This document shows, one piece after another, positions 1-11,160 of a stretch of DNA of 64,000 nt (the first letter of the stretch is position 1; each line of letters begins with the position of its first letter). Made by a program: the position numbers and the translations under genes. Below the pieces are notes generated by a model. That model was not told where the DNA came from and searched no databases. It saw only the letters and a program-made list of their open reading frames with translations. Origin of the DNA: Beroe forskalii (Eukaryota > Ctenophora > Nuda > Beroida > Beroidae). Where the stretch lies: positions 1-64,000 of the forward strand of contig WFMF01000143.1 in NCBI GenBank assembly GCA_011033025.1, read 5' to 3'.

Positions 1-2201
1 ACTGCAGCGAAGTCTCGGCAAATAAAGTATGGATTATGCTTCTTTTCCACTGCTTGATTACACTTGAATCCATCGATTCCTTGTCATTGCAGGCTGCTTC
101 TACAGCTGTAAAGTAGAAGTAAAACCCTCTTGATAAATGTTGCAATTTGTATAAGGATCATATTAATTTTGTGAGATTATTAGATTGCATCAAACTGTAA
201 TTAAGACACTGAAGAAAATTTTTATCCCTTTTAAAAAATCGGGCCTTATCTCCATAATGATAAATAAACAAGATAAGAATGAGTCTTGAAGTACTATTTC
301 TTAATTTAATTTCTATATTTTGTTTAATGTTTTTATGCCTGGTAACGGAGCAGCTAATAAGCACTGAAATTAAGTTTTTGTGGGTGCAACTTGATTTTCT
401 ATATCACGCCCTATATGTGCCTTCATCCTACAAGGTGCGATGAAATAACATTTTTTTCTGTAGTTTACAACGATAAAATAGTAATATGTTTCTAAACATC
501 GTCTCGGTATAATAAAACAGTGGTGTTATAGAAAAAGGGCATAATAAACGTTTTCATCAGGTCCATAAACCATCAGCAAGAGCTGTTTCTAACCATTTAG
601 CATGGGATAAATTGTCTTCCAACGGCTCTAACTGACAGATGGGCTGAACTGACATGTGTATGGCCGGTGTTTTGGATGGTGATATCAGAAAGGACGTGTT
701 TCGTGGAGTAAAAATGAGAACACCCCACAAAGCTCAGTGACATCACATTGTGTCAGGTGTTTAGTGCCAGTAACAACCCATTGTAAGTTTGATACTTATA
801 ATAACATTAATAATAGCATTTTTGGTGTTTCTGACTGATGGAGCAACTTCTAGAGATCTATGAAACATCAAATTCAATGTGGCAATGAAAAAGATGGTCT
901 TATATTTGCGATGGTGGATACTTGAATCAAAGCTGCTCTTTCTTGAGCTTCAGGTTACTTGAGCTTCACAGTGATTTCATCATAACTATTGTGATCATTT
1001 GTATATTGAGCGGTATCCGATCATGACTTTTTGAGTCATCATCCAACAAAATGGCTTAGGGTCTTTTGTCCTCTACAACTGCTTTCAGCTGTTTGTTTTT
1101 AAACTTGAGCTCACATTTTCTAGTATTATCTCACATCTCCCTGTAATATCTCACCGGTTTGTACCTGTCACCACTACTCTTGTTTTCATTTCCATCATTT
1201 GATTTCACGATGTGTCTGACATTGTGTCATGAAAAATGTCCCCTAAGTGGCGACAATAGTTTGCGATATCAGGACACTAGACAGCTCCAGGTCTCACCAC
1301 CTCACTATAAATTTAAACTCTGACATGTCTGTCATCAGTGCGGTTGAGGTGCTGTGAAAATCTTTTAAATGCATTCAAACTGCTCACTGCATACAGTGCC
1401 CTAGTGAAGGTGGGACTGTGAAACTCTCAAATGTCCGGGATACAATGTGATATTTCAATATCACTGTATGGTCCGCTAAAATTCTTAGAATCATACAATG
1501 GATGTTGAATTTCAACTTGCAAATTCAAAAAGGGTCATTTTATGGTTATACTGTAACGACTAACTAACTGCGGGTTACCTCATAGATCAGAATTTTGAAC
1601 GATGGACTTGATCTTTCAGTCCTCAGATTTTTCGTTACGTCATTGGCAAAGCAGAAGGATAGAGAATACTGCGCTTGATCTCCTTTTTTTAATCATAATT
1701 GATCCATAATCCATAGCTGCAATTATAATGGTTTATGGTTAATGACAAGTTAGTGAGTTACAACTATAATTCCAGACAGTTTCAAATTTCTCATAGTAGC
1801 CCAGGTCCAACAACGTTAGTCAAATTCCTAAGCCTTGGGTATTAGATAATATTTGTTTGATGGGTCTGAATTTGAACGACATAGACGCACTAACTATCCA
1901 TTGCACTTCGTCCCCTTCGTGTCAATTGGCACTTCAAATTCCTCCTCCAATTAATGTAGCCTCAAATTTAACTCAGTTTCAACTTTTTCAAGTTTGATAC
2001 GAATAGTAATATGTGTCTTAGTCTAGTCGGATAACCAATTTACAGTCTGATTTTAGTGTGTTCAAATGCTACCTATCAGGTAGCATTTGAACTATCACGC
2101 ATGTTCAAATAGAAAACATATATAAAATGTCAATATCCTGTTTCAGCAAAACGTGGACCCATACTTCATTCAAAATATATTTCCATTTAATTTTGAGTTA
2201 T
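1..2201. other. AT-rich DNA without recognisable gene
   Basis: Only short ORFs with low-complexity or random-looking composition are present. I found no domain motif, splice-bounded exon, tRNA or clear repeat. A short imperfect inverted repeat sits at about 2068-2095 (a CTACCTATCAGGTAG core). Confidence 0.5.
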
Positions 2202-2894
2202 TTAAGGGGGCAGGGGGGTCTTCGGTGTCGATGGCCAAAATAGAGTTTTTGGCTAGAAATTTAGAGAGCATCTTGTTAGCTACCAGAAAAACTTTACGGA
2301 ATGAAAAAATCTTGTTGCCTGGCCTGAGTATTGAAAATCGGAATTTGCTGTGTTACTACTACGCGCGCGAACTTTAATCGCAATTTGCCAAAAATGATCT
2401 TAAAATCTAACTCCTCTACATTTTTGGAGAATCGTCCTGAAACTTTCCAGATATATGTTCTAGGGATAAAATGAAAGATTTGTTTAGTAGATTTTGATTT
2501 AGGCCTTTAAACCGAATATTCGATTTTGAAATTTCGAGGTGCCAAATTTTGATGATTTTTGGCGGGTTCGAAATTTCAAAATCGAATATTTTCAGTTTAA
2601 AGGCCTAAAATCAAAAAATCTACTAAACAAATTCTTCATTTTAATCCCTAGAACATATCTGGAAAGTTTCAGGACGATTCTCCAAAAATGTAGGAGGAGA
2701 TAGATTTTTAAGATCATTTTGGCAAATCGCGATTAAAGTTTGCGCGTACTGTAATTACAGGCAAATTCCGATTTTCAAGATCACATAACTCAGGCTAGGA
2801 ACAAGATTTTTTCATTCCGTAAAGTTTTTCTGGTAGCTAGGATGCTCCATTTTGGCCATCGACACCCCGAAGACCCCCCCCCCTGCCCCCTTAA
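2202..2894. mobile_element. Foldback element flanked by TTAA
   Basis: The left arm (about 2206-2537) is the reverse complement of the right arm (about 2568-2890), around a spacer of about 30 bp. The ends read TTAAGGGGGCAGGGGGGTC and the complement, so a TTAA (2202-2205 and 2891-2894) flanks each terminus. TTAA duplications are typical of piggyBac and Kolobok elements, so this is probably a non-autonomous palindromic derivative of one of them. Both arms are internally similar but carry point differences and small indels. An ORF of 74 codons in the left arm has no recognisable domain and is probably fortuitous. Superfamily assignment is inference. Confidence 0.75.
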
Positions 2895-4129
2895 AGGAAA
2901 TGGTTACAAAATGTGAACACGTTACCTCCCTCACTCAAAAAGGCATGATCATTTGACACATCACCGTGAAGTTATTGACAGCAACCATCAATTGCATTGT
3001 TTATTGTGCAGAAGCCGTGGTGCAGAGTTCCAAAGAAAGACCTGGACAGAGGTTCACAAGAGGATTATCCCAAGAAGGGAAAGTGTCCTTTTCACGCTAT
3101 GACGAGTCTGTGAGGGTGGGGCGGGGCAAGGGTGAATGGGGTGGAGTGAGGGGTTGAGCCGTGAGCGAGCAATCTGAAGCTACGTAGGTGAGGATGAAAC
3201 ATATGTATAGCTGCCGCTTCTGCAAAGGACTCTGAAACGAAACTTTCGTTATTTTAAACTTTCGCATACATATCTTTTGTGAAAATCTTACACAGTGAAT
3301 TTGTGTGCATCAATTATCATAACCTCAGGTCCTATGTTAGGAGTCCGTTACATTATTTTAAATCTTCCTATAAGTTCGGAATGATTCGTGTCACGTACCG
3401 CTCAAACCCGGTATAATAAACCCGGCTGTTAATCACTCGGAGAGTGGCCTGCCCGAATGGATATATGTTGACTTTCACCGGTAATTGCGTGACAGGATTT
3501 ACAAATTTGCTGTTCTATTTTCAGCTTTAGTAAGCTCTAATCATAAATTCCCTGTCTTAAACCAATTGTGGAGGCAACTTTAACAAATAACAATGTAACA
3601 TCTATATGGGGTATATATTAAAATTAGTTGATGGGTGATAGTCGCCAATCTGGCGGCATCCTATAGTTCGTCCGGTCAAAGAGTGCTGTATTTTTACATT
3701 TTATAGCCAACGGTTTGATGAGAAATGTTAACGGGGAATTTTGCACGTATACACTTCCTGCACTTTCCCAGCTCCATTTTTCAACACTCTAAACGGCGTG
3801 ATAATTTAATTTTTGTTCCCTTTAATTGCCATCCCAATTACTGTCTCTCTGGCACTTCTCCCGAGTATATTGTACGCACTACTACAACTACAGGTAGAAT
3901 GACGTGTGTGGCGTCAGGTCACGCTGATGTCGGGGGAGACCTGGTTTATATGTAGAGTATATTATGTTGGTATATATATATATATATATAAATATATAAT
4001 ATGTACAATGTGGAGCAGGAGACTGTTAAACCATACACTTCTCTTCTCCTCCTCCTCCTCCTCCTCTGTGTCCCTATCAACACCGTGTTGTGGAGGAAGG
4101 AGGAAGAGATGTTAAACACGAAGCCTTAC
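2895..4129. other. Non-coding DNA with microsatellites
   Basis: No gene is recognised. A (TA)n run lies at about 3971-3990 and a (CTC)n tract at about 4046-4066. GC content rises towards the following promoter-like region. Confidence 0.45.
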
Positions 4130-4628
4130 CTCATCCCCCTCACTCTACTAGGATCTTCCGCAGGACAGCGCGGGGAATGCGCGGCGCAGACCCTGCGCAC
4201 GTGCTCTATCTCTCTCTCTCGTCAGGGCCCCAGGTGGTTCACAGTGATTACCATGGTAGCTAGCGCTGAGTAGAGCGTCGTTTTTCCGGATACCTTCCCC
4301 AAATATCCGGGCGACGTTTATTGTGGAGCTCCTAGTGGCCGCTGCTGCACGTTAGTGGTCAATGGTCTGAAAACATCACAAGTTTCTCATGCACTCACTC
4401 CATCACGTGACACCTACCCGCTACAAACACAGCGGTCACGTGACCTAGAGAGGGAGCCCACGTGACCTGTCACGTGACTTTCCTAACTCACTCTCTCCGC
4501 GGCCATTGCTTGCAACTCGACACCTTGATAACCACCGTATTCTGCTCGCAATGCGTTTCAATAATGTCTCGATCAGATCGTGCCCCTTCGGACCGATAGC
4601 TGCATCCCGAACCCGTAAGGTGTGCACC
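4130..4628 (+). promoter_or_regulatory. CpG-rich putative promoter with four CACGTG boxes
   Basis: This is the most CpG-rich non-repeat stretch in the left part of the window, and it runs directly into the LRR-protein exon. Four E-boxes lie within 75 bp: CACGTG at 4404-4409, 4437-4442, 4459-4464 and 4471-4476. Three have the extended form TCACGTGAC, and the second is a 12-bp palindrome (GGTCACGTGACC). TCACGTGAC is the preferred site of MiT/TFE and USF-type bHLH-ZIP factors. No TATA box is evident. The promoter role is inferred from position and composition. Confidence 0.5.
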
Positions 4629-4813
4629 ATGTTGGTTTTGTTTTGGTTAGTAGTCAGTAGCAGCGGCTCAGAGGACGGAATGCCGTGTAACGGGGACCTG
4701 TACCCTGTGGAATGTTCCTGCATATCCGACAGTCAGCAAGCTGTGCGGACAGTCAATTGTACCGGAGCCGGATTAACGGAATTCCCAAAGCTCGACCCTA
4801 CCGTTAGAACTTT
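4629..4813 (+). CDS. First coding exon of a secreted LRR protein (partial)
   Basis: The exon encodes a hydrophobic signal segment (MLVLFWLVVSSSGS) and then a cysteine cluster, C-x(9)-C-x-C-x(11)-C. This has the spacing of an LRR N-terminal cap (LRRNT), ending in a GLTEFPKLDPTVRTL stretch typical of the entry into leucine-rich repeats. The frame is cut after the second base of a Leu codon by GTGAGTA at 4814-4820, a strong splice donor in phase 2, which is usual for LRR genes. I chose the ATG at 4629 (context CACCATGT) because it places the hydrophobic segment at the N-terminus. An in-frame ATG at 4506 would add 41 residues. The LRR array itself must be in later exons, none of which I can identify downstream. 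The family (Slit, Trk, chondroadherin-like or other) cannot be told from this exon. Confidence 0.7.
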
Positions 4814-6058
4814 GTGAGTATTCATTTATAATCGGCAGCATCCGAGAATCCCGGCCGGGACAAGTGCAGAACTCCAATTTGAGAGCACCTGCCCCCTCTG
4901 TGCACACTTCAGCAAATTCATTGGTTTCTATGAACATTGTTTACAGCGTTCAAGAAGTTATTTCAATTAAGCGTTCGTGTTTGATTAAAGCTGATGTAAC
5001 CTCTTGGTACGAAGTGAGAAGATATTCTCAGATAGGAGTCCACTTGCCCCGGACGGGATTCTTTTTAAATACTGCCGTCTGCCCATTAGTCTCTACTGTA
5101 TCGTGTCTCATAGGTGCTGGAGATAATATCGTGTTAGATCGTGTGAATTTTTGATGAGGAAACAGTGTCTTTGGCTTATATTAACCGGCCGGCCCAAAAA
5201 CTTATTAACCATACCGATGATATCCCAAAATTTCACTGAGAAGTTACAAATGGTAACAAACGTAGCCAAAGTTATAAATCTTTACTTTTATAAATTTTTT
5301 GGGTCATCCGGTATAATTATTAAGGTGGTGTCTAGCTGATTGTTCATTGAAATCCGGAATGTAAAATTTTAAGAAAGTTTCAAGTAAAGCGTAAACTTAT
5401 GGTAAACGTAGATGTGAACTAAAATTGTAAACTTACGATTAAATTGTTGTTTAGTTATGGTCAAATGCGGTGGTTAACTTATTTTAGACTGGTGGTGAAT
5501 TTATGATCAATTTTAGGCAGACAGGATCAGCCATTTAATATTTATGTCATGAAATTGATTAGAATAGAAATTCTATTCACAGCACAAGGTTTATGATCTA
5601 ACCGGTCACGGTAGAATATCCCAAAAAGCGATAATTTTGCCATTTTTGTCGCTTTTTTTACAATTTCGTAAATGATTGTAAATCCCTGAATTCATTATGG
5701 GCATTTTATTACAGCAATCAGCAGTCTTGTCTGCAGTGCGCTGACACAAACCCTAGAAAATGTGTTATTAACGGAATTTTGCTAGTAGCGGAATTTATCT
5801 TGTGAGTTCACAAATTCTGAATATCACGGACAATTTTCATACATTCCTCACTAATTTCTTATTTACGCTTATCTTCGGTAGCACCTTGTTTCCAAGCCAA
5901 ATCTCTTTCCCCTGAAATCATTTGCAGTCTGATGTACCATAATATGAAGTGGTCCCCTATCCTTGACTCCTTTATACGTTTGGATGAAAGTGTCAACTTG
6001 TAAAGTCTTGTGATTCACCATTTTATAAACTTCTAATTAGGATCACTTCAATCCACCA
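4814..6058. other. Probable intron/intergenic DNA
   Basis: This follows the splice donor of the LRR exon. No second LRR exon or other domain is recognised. A left-arm end of a foldback element begins at 6059. Confidence 0.4.
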
Positions 6059-6836
6059 GATACTAAAAGCAGGAACTAGCGAAACCACCCCGAAACAAGC
6101 CGAAACAAGCGGAACGACCCGAAACCACCCCGAACCAACCCAAAAACCTTCCGAAACAAGCCGAAACAAGGCGAAACGAGCCGAAACAACCCGAAACAGC
6201 CCGAAACAAGCGAAACAAGCGAAACAACCCGAAACAAGCGAATCAACCCGAAACAACCCGAAACAAGCAGTTTTGCATTTTCCACTTGTTTCGGCTTGTT
6301 TCGGCTTGTTTCAGCTTGTTTCGGGTTGTTTCGGGTTGTTCCAGTTTTTAGTAAAATTTTGGCTTGATTCGGGGTTGTTTCGGGTTGTTTCGTGTTTTTG
6401 CTGCCATATCAAGCGAAACAAGGCGAAACAAGCGAACCAACCCGAAACAAGGCGAATCAACCCGAAACAAACGGAAAATGCAAAACTGCTTGTAGTTCAT
6501 GTCGATTCGGCTTGTTTCGGCTTGTTTCGGGTTGATTCGCTTGTTTCGGGTTGATTCGCTTGTTTCGGGTTGATTTGCCTTGTTTCGGGTTGTTGTGGGT
6601 TGATTCAACTTGTTTCGCCGAAACAAGGCGAAACAAGCCGAAACAAGCCGAAACAAGCCGAAACAAGCGAATCAACCCGAAACAAGCGAATCAACCCGAA
6701 ATTTCGCCTTGTTCCGGCGAAACAAGTTGAATCAACCCACAAAAACCTGAAACAAGGCAAATCAACCCGAAACAAGCGGAATCAACACAGAAAAAAGCAA
6801 ATCAACCCCAAACAACCGAATCAACACGATACACTG
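6059..6836. repeat. GAAACAAGC-type minisatellite, left arm of X
   Basis: Degenerate 10-20 bp units (CGAAACAAGC, CGAATCAACCC and complements) fill this arm in alternating blocks. The GAAAC strand occupies about 6085-6270, GTTTC 6275-6400, GAAAC 6410-6470, GTTTC 6505-6615, and GAAAC 6616-6830. Short open frames across it are artefacts of the repeat. Confidence 0.85.
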
Positions 6837-7888
6837 TTGATAAACTGTGAATTCAAGGAAAGCCCATGGTAAAAGTTTGTATAACTGTAGTACTGTATTA
6901 GTAGCTTGACTTCCATCCTCCAGCATGTTGCAGAGTTGACACTGAAATGGGCTATTTCACTTCTTGTGTGCAAGTAAGAATTTAAATTCCTCATGGATAT
7001 GTTTAGTGTCCACACTCCACGGCCCCGCTCAAATATAGCATCCCCAATCCATACGTGTATCAATTTATAATACCTGGAGAGCGAATTTTGGGGCAGATTT
7101 TCTATTCTGGGCAATTACTTGACTGCGATATATCCATTATCCAATACCTATTCATTCGGGAGCTTTTTTTGAGAAATTTGCTCTTCTAGAAAGGAAATGT
7201 TGAAAGTTTGAGTATAAATTTCAAAGAATTTTTAAAAACGAACAGAAAGTTCTGTGGCAAAAAATGACTATCCAATGCAAGAGCGGGGTTTGGAGAAATA
7301 ACAGCACTATTATATCACTATTAACATGGATTGAACACTGAGTTCGACTTAAAATCGTAAATCAGGAACATGACATGTATTAATGACTTGTGGCAGCTTG
7401 AGCTACGGAAGTACGAGCCCGACGGCCTAGTTCAAGCTCGTTACTGGTATGTATCTTCATAAATCATAGGGCAGAGGCATCAGATTGTAAAATGAGTTGA
7501 AAGTGCAAAAGAAAAGAAAGATCCTCAGTGGCCGGGTAATTGCATATAATATGGTGGTTTTAATCTACAAGAGAAATAGGGAAATAGGTAGTAAAAAACA
7601 TAAGAATTTGTTTATTCTTGTATAGAAAATCCTCCAAACTGAAGGCAGCCTACGGCAAACTACTTAAGCTGTTACTTTCGACCAATGAAGACCCATAAAC
7701 GTTAGAGCTAAGGCAGTCACACAAGCTCCATAAAAGAGTAAAGGAGCAAAGGTGCTTTGAACTTTTGAAACCATGCATGGTAACACTTTTTTGACCCATA
7801 ACGTTTTTAAAAACAACGTTATGATTGCATCACTTTACTTGGGCCCGAATGTGCAAATTCTGATTCATTAAAACAATCATAATGTAAT

Positions 7889-8140
7889 TCACAACGAAAC
7901 ATGTGACATTTGTTTGAAATGATGGAAGATTTTGCCGAGGGTAGCATCGCACACAAATAATAAGTCGCACACAAACAATATGCCCCTGACACTGTCAGTG
8001 ACAGTATAAATTCTTGCGCCTATTGTTCGCGCGCGACGCATAACATGCCCGGGCAGGTTCAGCGGCAGTAAGGGAAATGTCGCGAATGTGTCATTGGTTG
8101 CGTGAGAATCCTTCATTTCGTTGCAGTACAGTAAGTTCAT
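7889..8140 (-). other. 83-codon ORF shared by both copies of element X
   Basis: An 83-codon frame on the minus strand recurs at 14755-15006 on the plus strand in the inverted partial copy, with only about three amino-acid differences (for example CDLLF versus CDLVF near the middle). It has no recognisable domain. Conservation may simply reflect recent duplication of the whole element, so a coding role is not established. Confidence 0.25.
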
Positions 8141-9182
8141 TGCTCATACGGCCCGTGCACTTATCTCCATCGCTTTCATGTAATTCGACCGTACGTTCAT
8201 CTTATTCACCCTATGTCTTTATGTGAAAATGCAAGAACTCGAGAAGCATATCTCTAAATTGGCATCTCTATGCCACGTAGCCCAGTAAATTCGCCCGGTA
8301 AACTTGAATGAATTGATATCGAGGGACAATTTCCGAATTGATTCGAGTGTTGTCCGAATTGGAGTCGTGTCATTTTGAGACTAAAACACGGATGACGATG
8401 ATACTGATAATATGAACATAAGTTTTAGTAAATGTCATATCTTTAAACACCAATTCATGAGTTATATAGTCAAACATGAATGATAACTGACCTGCAAATA
8501 ATTTTCTCCATTACGAATTGTGAGTTGCATTTCATTTTGTTGCAAATTAAGGAATAACATGATTAATTATAATGATTAATGACGTTGCATTTAAAATGAT
8601 CATTTTTACCACGAATAAGGACATCATTAGTATCATTTTGTTGTCAGCTTGAGAAAGATCATAATTGTCATAATTTGATGACTGTTAGCAAAACAAGACT
8701 GTTAAGTACCGTGCCTTAATGAGTTAACCAGTGATAGGAACCTGAAAACATTCGACCTCTCGAGTGATTACGTTATTATGTAATTATCAGTCAGACACAG
8801 TTGATCAGTTATCAAGAACAGGGTGGTGATGAATGGTGAAAAGAGATAACGTAGCCAGAGTATTTTATCTACTACAGTACGGAAGTGCTAATAAGGATCC
8901 GCAGTCAACTCTAAATAGTTAGTTGGAAAGGGAAAAATAGAAAAATAGAGATCTGTGAGATCAGGATATGCATAATATACAAATATGTGCAGTGTACGCA
9001 GTGTTTCACAGTTGACAGGTAAAATGAGCCGAATGAGTTGAAAAGGAGATACAATTATAAGTTCATAAGATTTGTGTATACACATCTCTAAGAGTGCCTA
9101 GATAGCTAGATGACTAGAAGAACATATTTCTTGACAAACTGAATATCAATAAATATCCTATTAGTTATGTCCCATAATTATA

Positions 9183-10047
9183 CGGGTTGATTCACCTTGA
9201 CTCTGACACTTATTCCGGATTGATCATGGCCGGCTTCAGATTGATTCGGCTCGTTTCGATATTGATTCGGGTTGAATCGTTTGATTCGGTTGATTTACTC
9301 GAAACAAGCGAAACAAGCCGAAACAAGCCGAAACAAGCGAAACAAGCTGAAACAAGCGAATCAACCCGAAACAAGCCGAAACAAGCCGAAACAAGCGAAT
9401 CAACCCGAAACAAGCGAATCAACCCGAAACAAGCCGAAACAAGCGAATCAACCCGAAACAAGCCGAAACAAGCGAATCAATCCCGAAACAAGCGAATCAA
9501 CCCGAAACAAGCGAACAAGCCGAAACAAGCGAATCAACCCGAAACAAGCCGAAACAAGTGGAAAATGCAAAAACTGCTTGTTTCGAGTTGATTCGCTTGT
9601 TTCGGGTTGTTTCGCTTTTTTCGGGTTGAGTCGCTTGTTTTGGGGTTGATTCGGCTTGTTTCGGGTGATTCGGCTTGTTTCGGGTGATTCGGCTTGTTTC
9701 GGGTTGTTCCAGGTTTTAGTAAAAAAATTGGCTTGATTCGGGCTTGATTCGGGTTGTTTCGTGTTTTTTCTGTCGTATCAAGCGAAACAAGCTGAAACAA
9801 GCCGAAACAAGCCGAAACAAGTGGAAAATACAAAACTGCTTGTTTCGGGTTGTTTCGGGCTGATTCGCTTGTTTCGGGTTGTTTCGCTTGTTTCGCTTGT
9901 TTTGGGTTGTTTCGGGTTGTTTCGGCTCGTTTCGCCTTGTTTCGGCTTGTTTCGGAAGGTTTTTGGGTTGGTTCGGGGTGGTTTCGGGTCGTTCCGCTTG
10001 TTTCGGCTTGTTTCGGGGTGGTTTCGCTAGTTCCTGCTTTTAGTATC
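9183..10047. repeat. GAAACAAGC/GCTTGTTTCG minisatellite, right arm of X
   Basis: The block 9300-9565 carries GAAACAAGC-oriented units and 9580-9775 the opposite orientation. After a short GAAACAAGC block, 9840-10030 is GTTTC-oriented and ends in the element terminus. The run GGAAAATGCAAAA/CTGCTTG punctuates the blocks, as in the left arm. Confidence 0.85.
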
Positions 10048-11160
10048 TACGGACGATAATAATGTGGGATGACTGTCATGAAATCGTCTCGTTATCTTCT
10101 TGAAATGTAATTCCCTGGCATCAAAGCAAATATTTTGAGTATTTCCTTAATTTCACTTGCGTTTGACAATTTGGTGGTTTGAACCGGTCACGAACAACCA
10201 TAGTTCCATTTTATAGAAGCATAGATTGGCATGAAAAATATTATATCCTGTCCTTGTTTTTGTGATAGCATTAGAAAAACTTAGAACGAGATTCCCAGGC
10301 TTTGACAGAGGACAACTGAACCTGTCCTGAATGTTATATGTTACTGATATAAACGTTTGGACCAAGTGTTGTAAAACCGGGCTATTGGTAGTGCTGAAAT
10401 TATACAGAGGAGGCTGATAACACGTTTTCTATTGAGTTTTTAAGTTTACTTCAAAAAAGAAATGAAACTCTTACTGATGACAGGTTGTCGATATAGTTCA
10501 ATTGACAAATAGCTAAAACTATGATAGTGATATTATATTAGACATGTCGGCGTGGTATCATGATTTAAAAAGTTGTATCAGTAGCATCATGACTGACGCA
10601 GTCAAGTGATCGCATAACCCTTAAAATATGAAAGCAGTTTCACATGACTATCCTAGATCACGCCAAATGAGACATTTAGTAACTATAACGTGATGATGAC
10701 CTCTTGTTACTCATGTCAGATCATGGAAACCTGCTTGATTGCCTTACATAATATGACTACACGAGCTGGTCAAGCTCCGTTTTAAATATAGCTATTCGAA
10801 TCTAGCTAGGGTTACGTGTAATATAGTCGAGAGTCCGTGGATGGTCCGAATAAATTCCACTTATACATTTCTGCGTGCATGCTAAGCTTGAATTTCTAGA
10901 GATTTATTTCCCTTGTATTACACAGCAGCTTTTGGAAGGGGCTTGGCAATGCTTGTACAAGCATTCCGCATTCTTTGTCTACATCTGAAAAATATTACAG
11001 GAGATAGAGATCATCAAAAGTTAGCCACGACTGCTTCACTGAAGCATAATTAATAATCATGGTTATTAAGAAAGTTTAAATTATTTCATGGTTATTAAGG
11101 AAGTTCAAATTATTTCATCATTCAATCTATCAAATCATGCTTTACTAACGAAGGTGTTAT
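10048..11160. other. Non-coding DNA between nested elements
   Basis: No gene or repeat is recognised. The segment lies between the right end of element X and the left end of the 2.9-kb palindrome. Confidence 0.4.

Larger units (their letters stand above)
6059..10047. mobile_element. 4-kb foldback element X with satellite arms
   Basis: The left end starts GATACTAAAAGCAGGAACTA and the right end finishes with the exact complement (TAGTTCCTGCTTTTAGTATC). The arms (about 6059-6836 and 9183-10047) consist of short GAAACAAGC/CGAATCAACCC units. In the left arm the units change orientation several times, making nested hairpins. The 2.3-kb interior is unique-looking DNA with no transposase or replicase motif, so the element is non-autonomous or the enzyme is lost. 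No convincing target-site duplication is visible: the left flank reads ATCCACCA and the right flank TACGGACG. The interior and left arm recur inverted at 14470-16855. Confidence 0.75.

Noticed and set aside
6076..6872. Phe/Val/Ser- or Arg/Asn/Lys-rich ORFs across the GAAACAAGC arrays
   Set aside because: Low-complexity translations of the minisatellite in all frames and both strands; no independent coding evidence.
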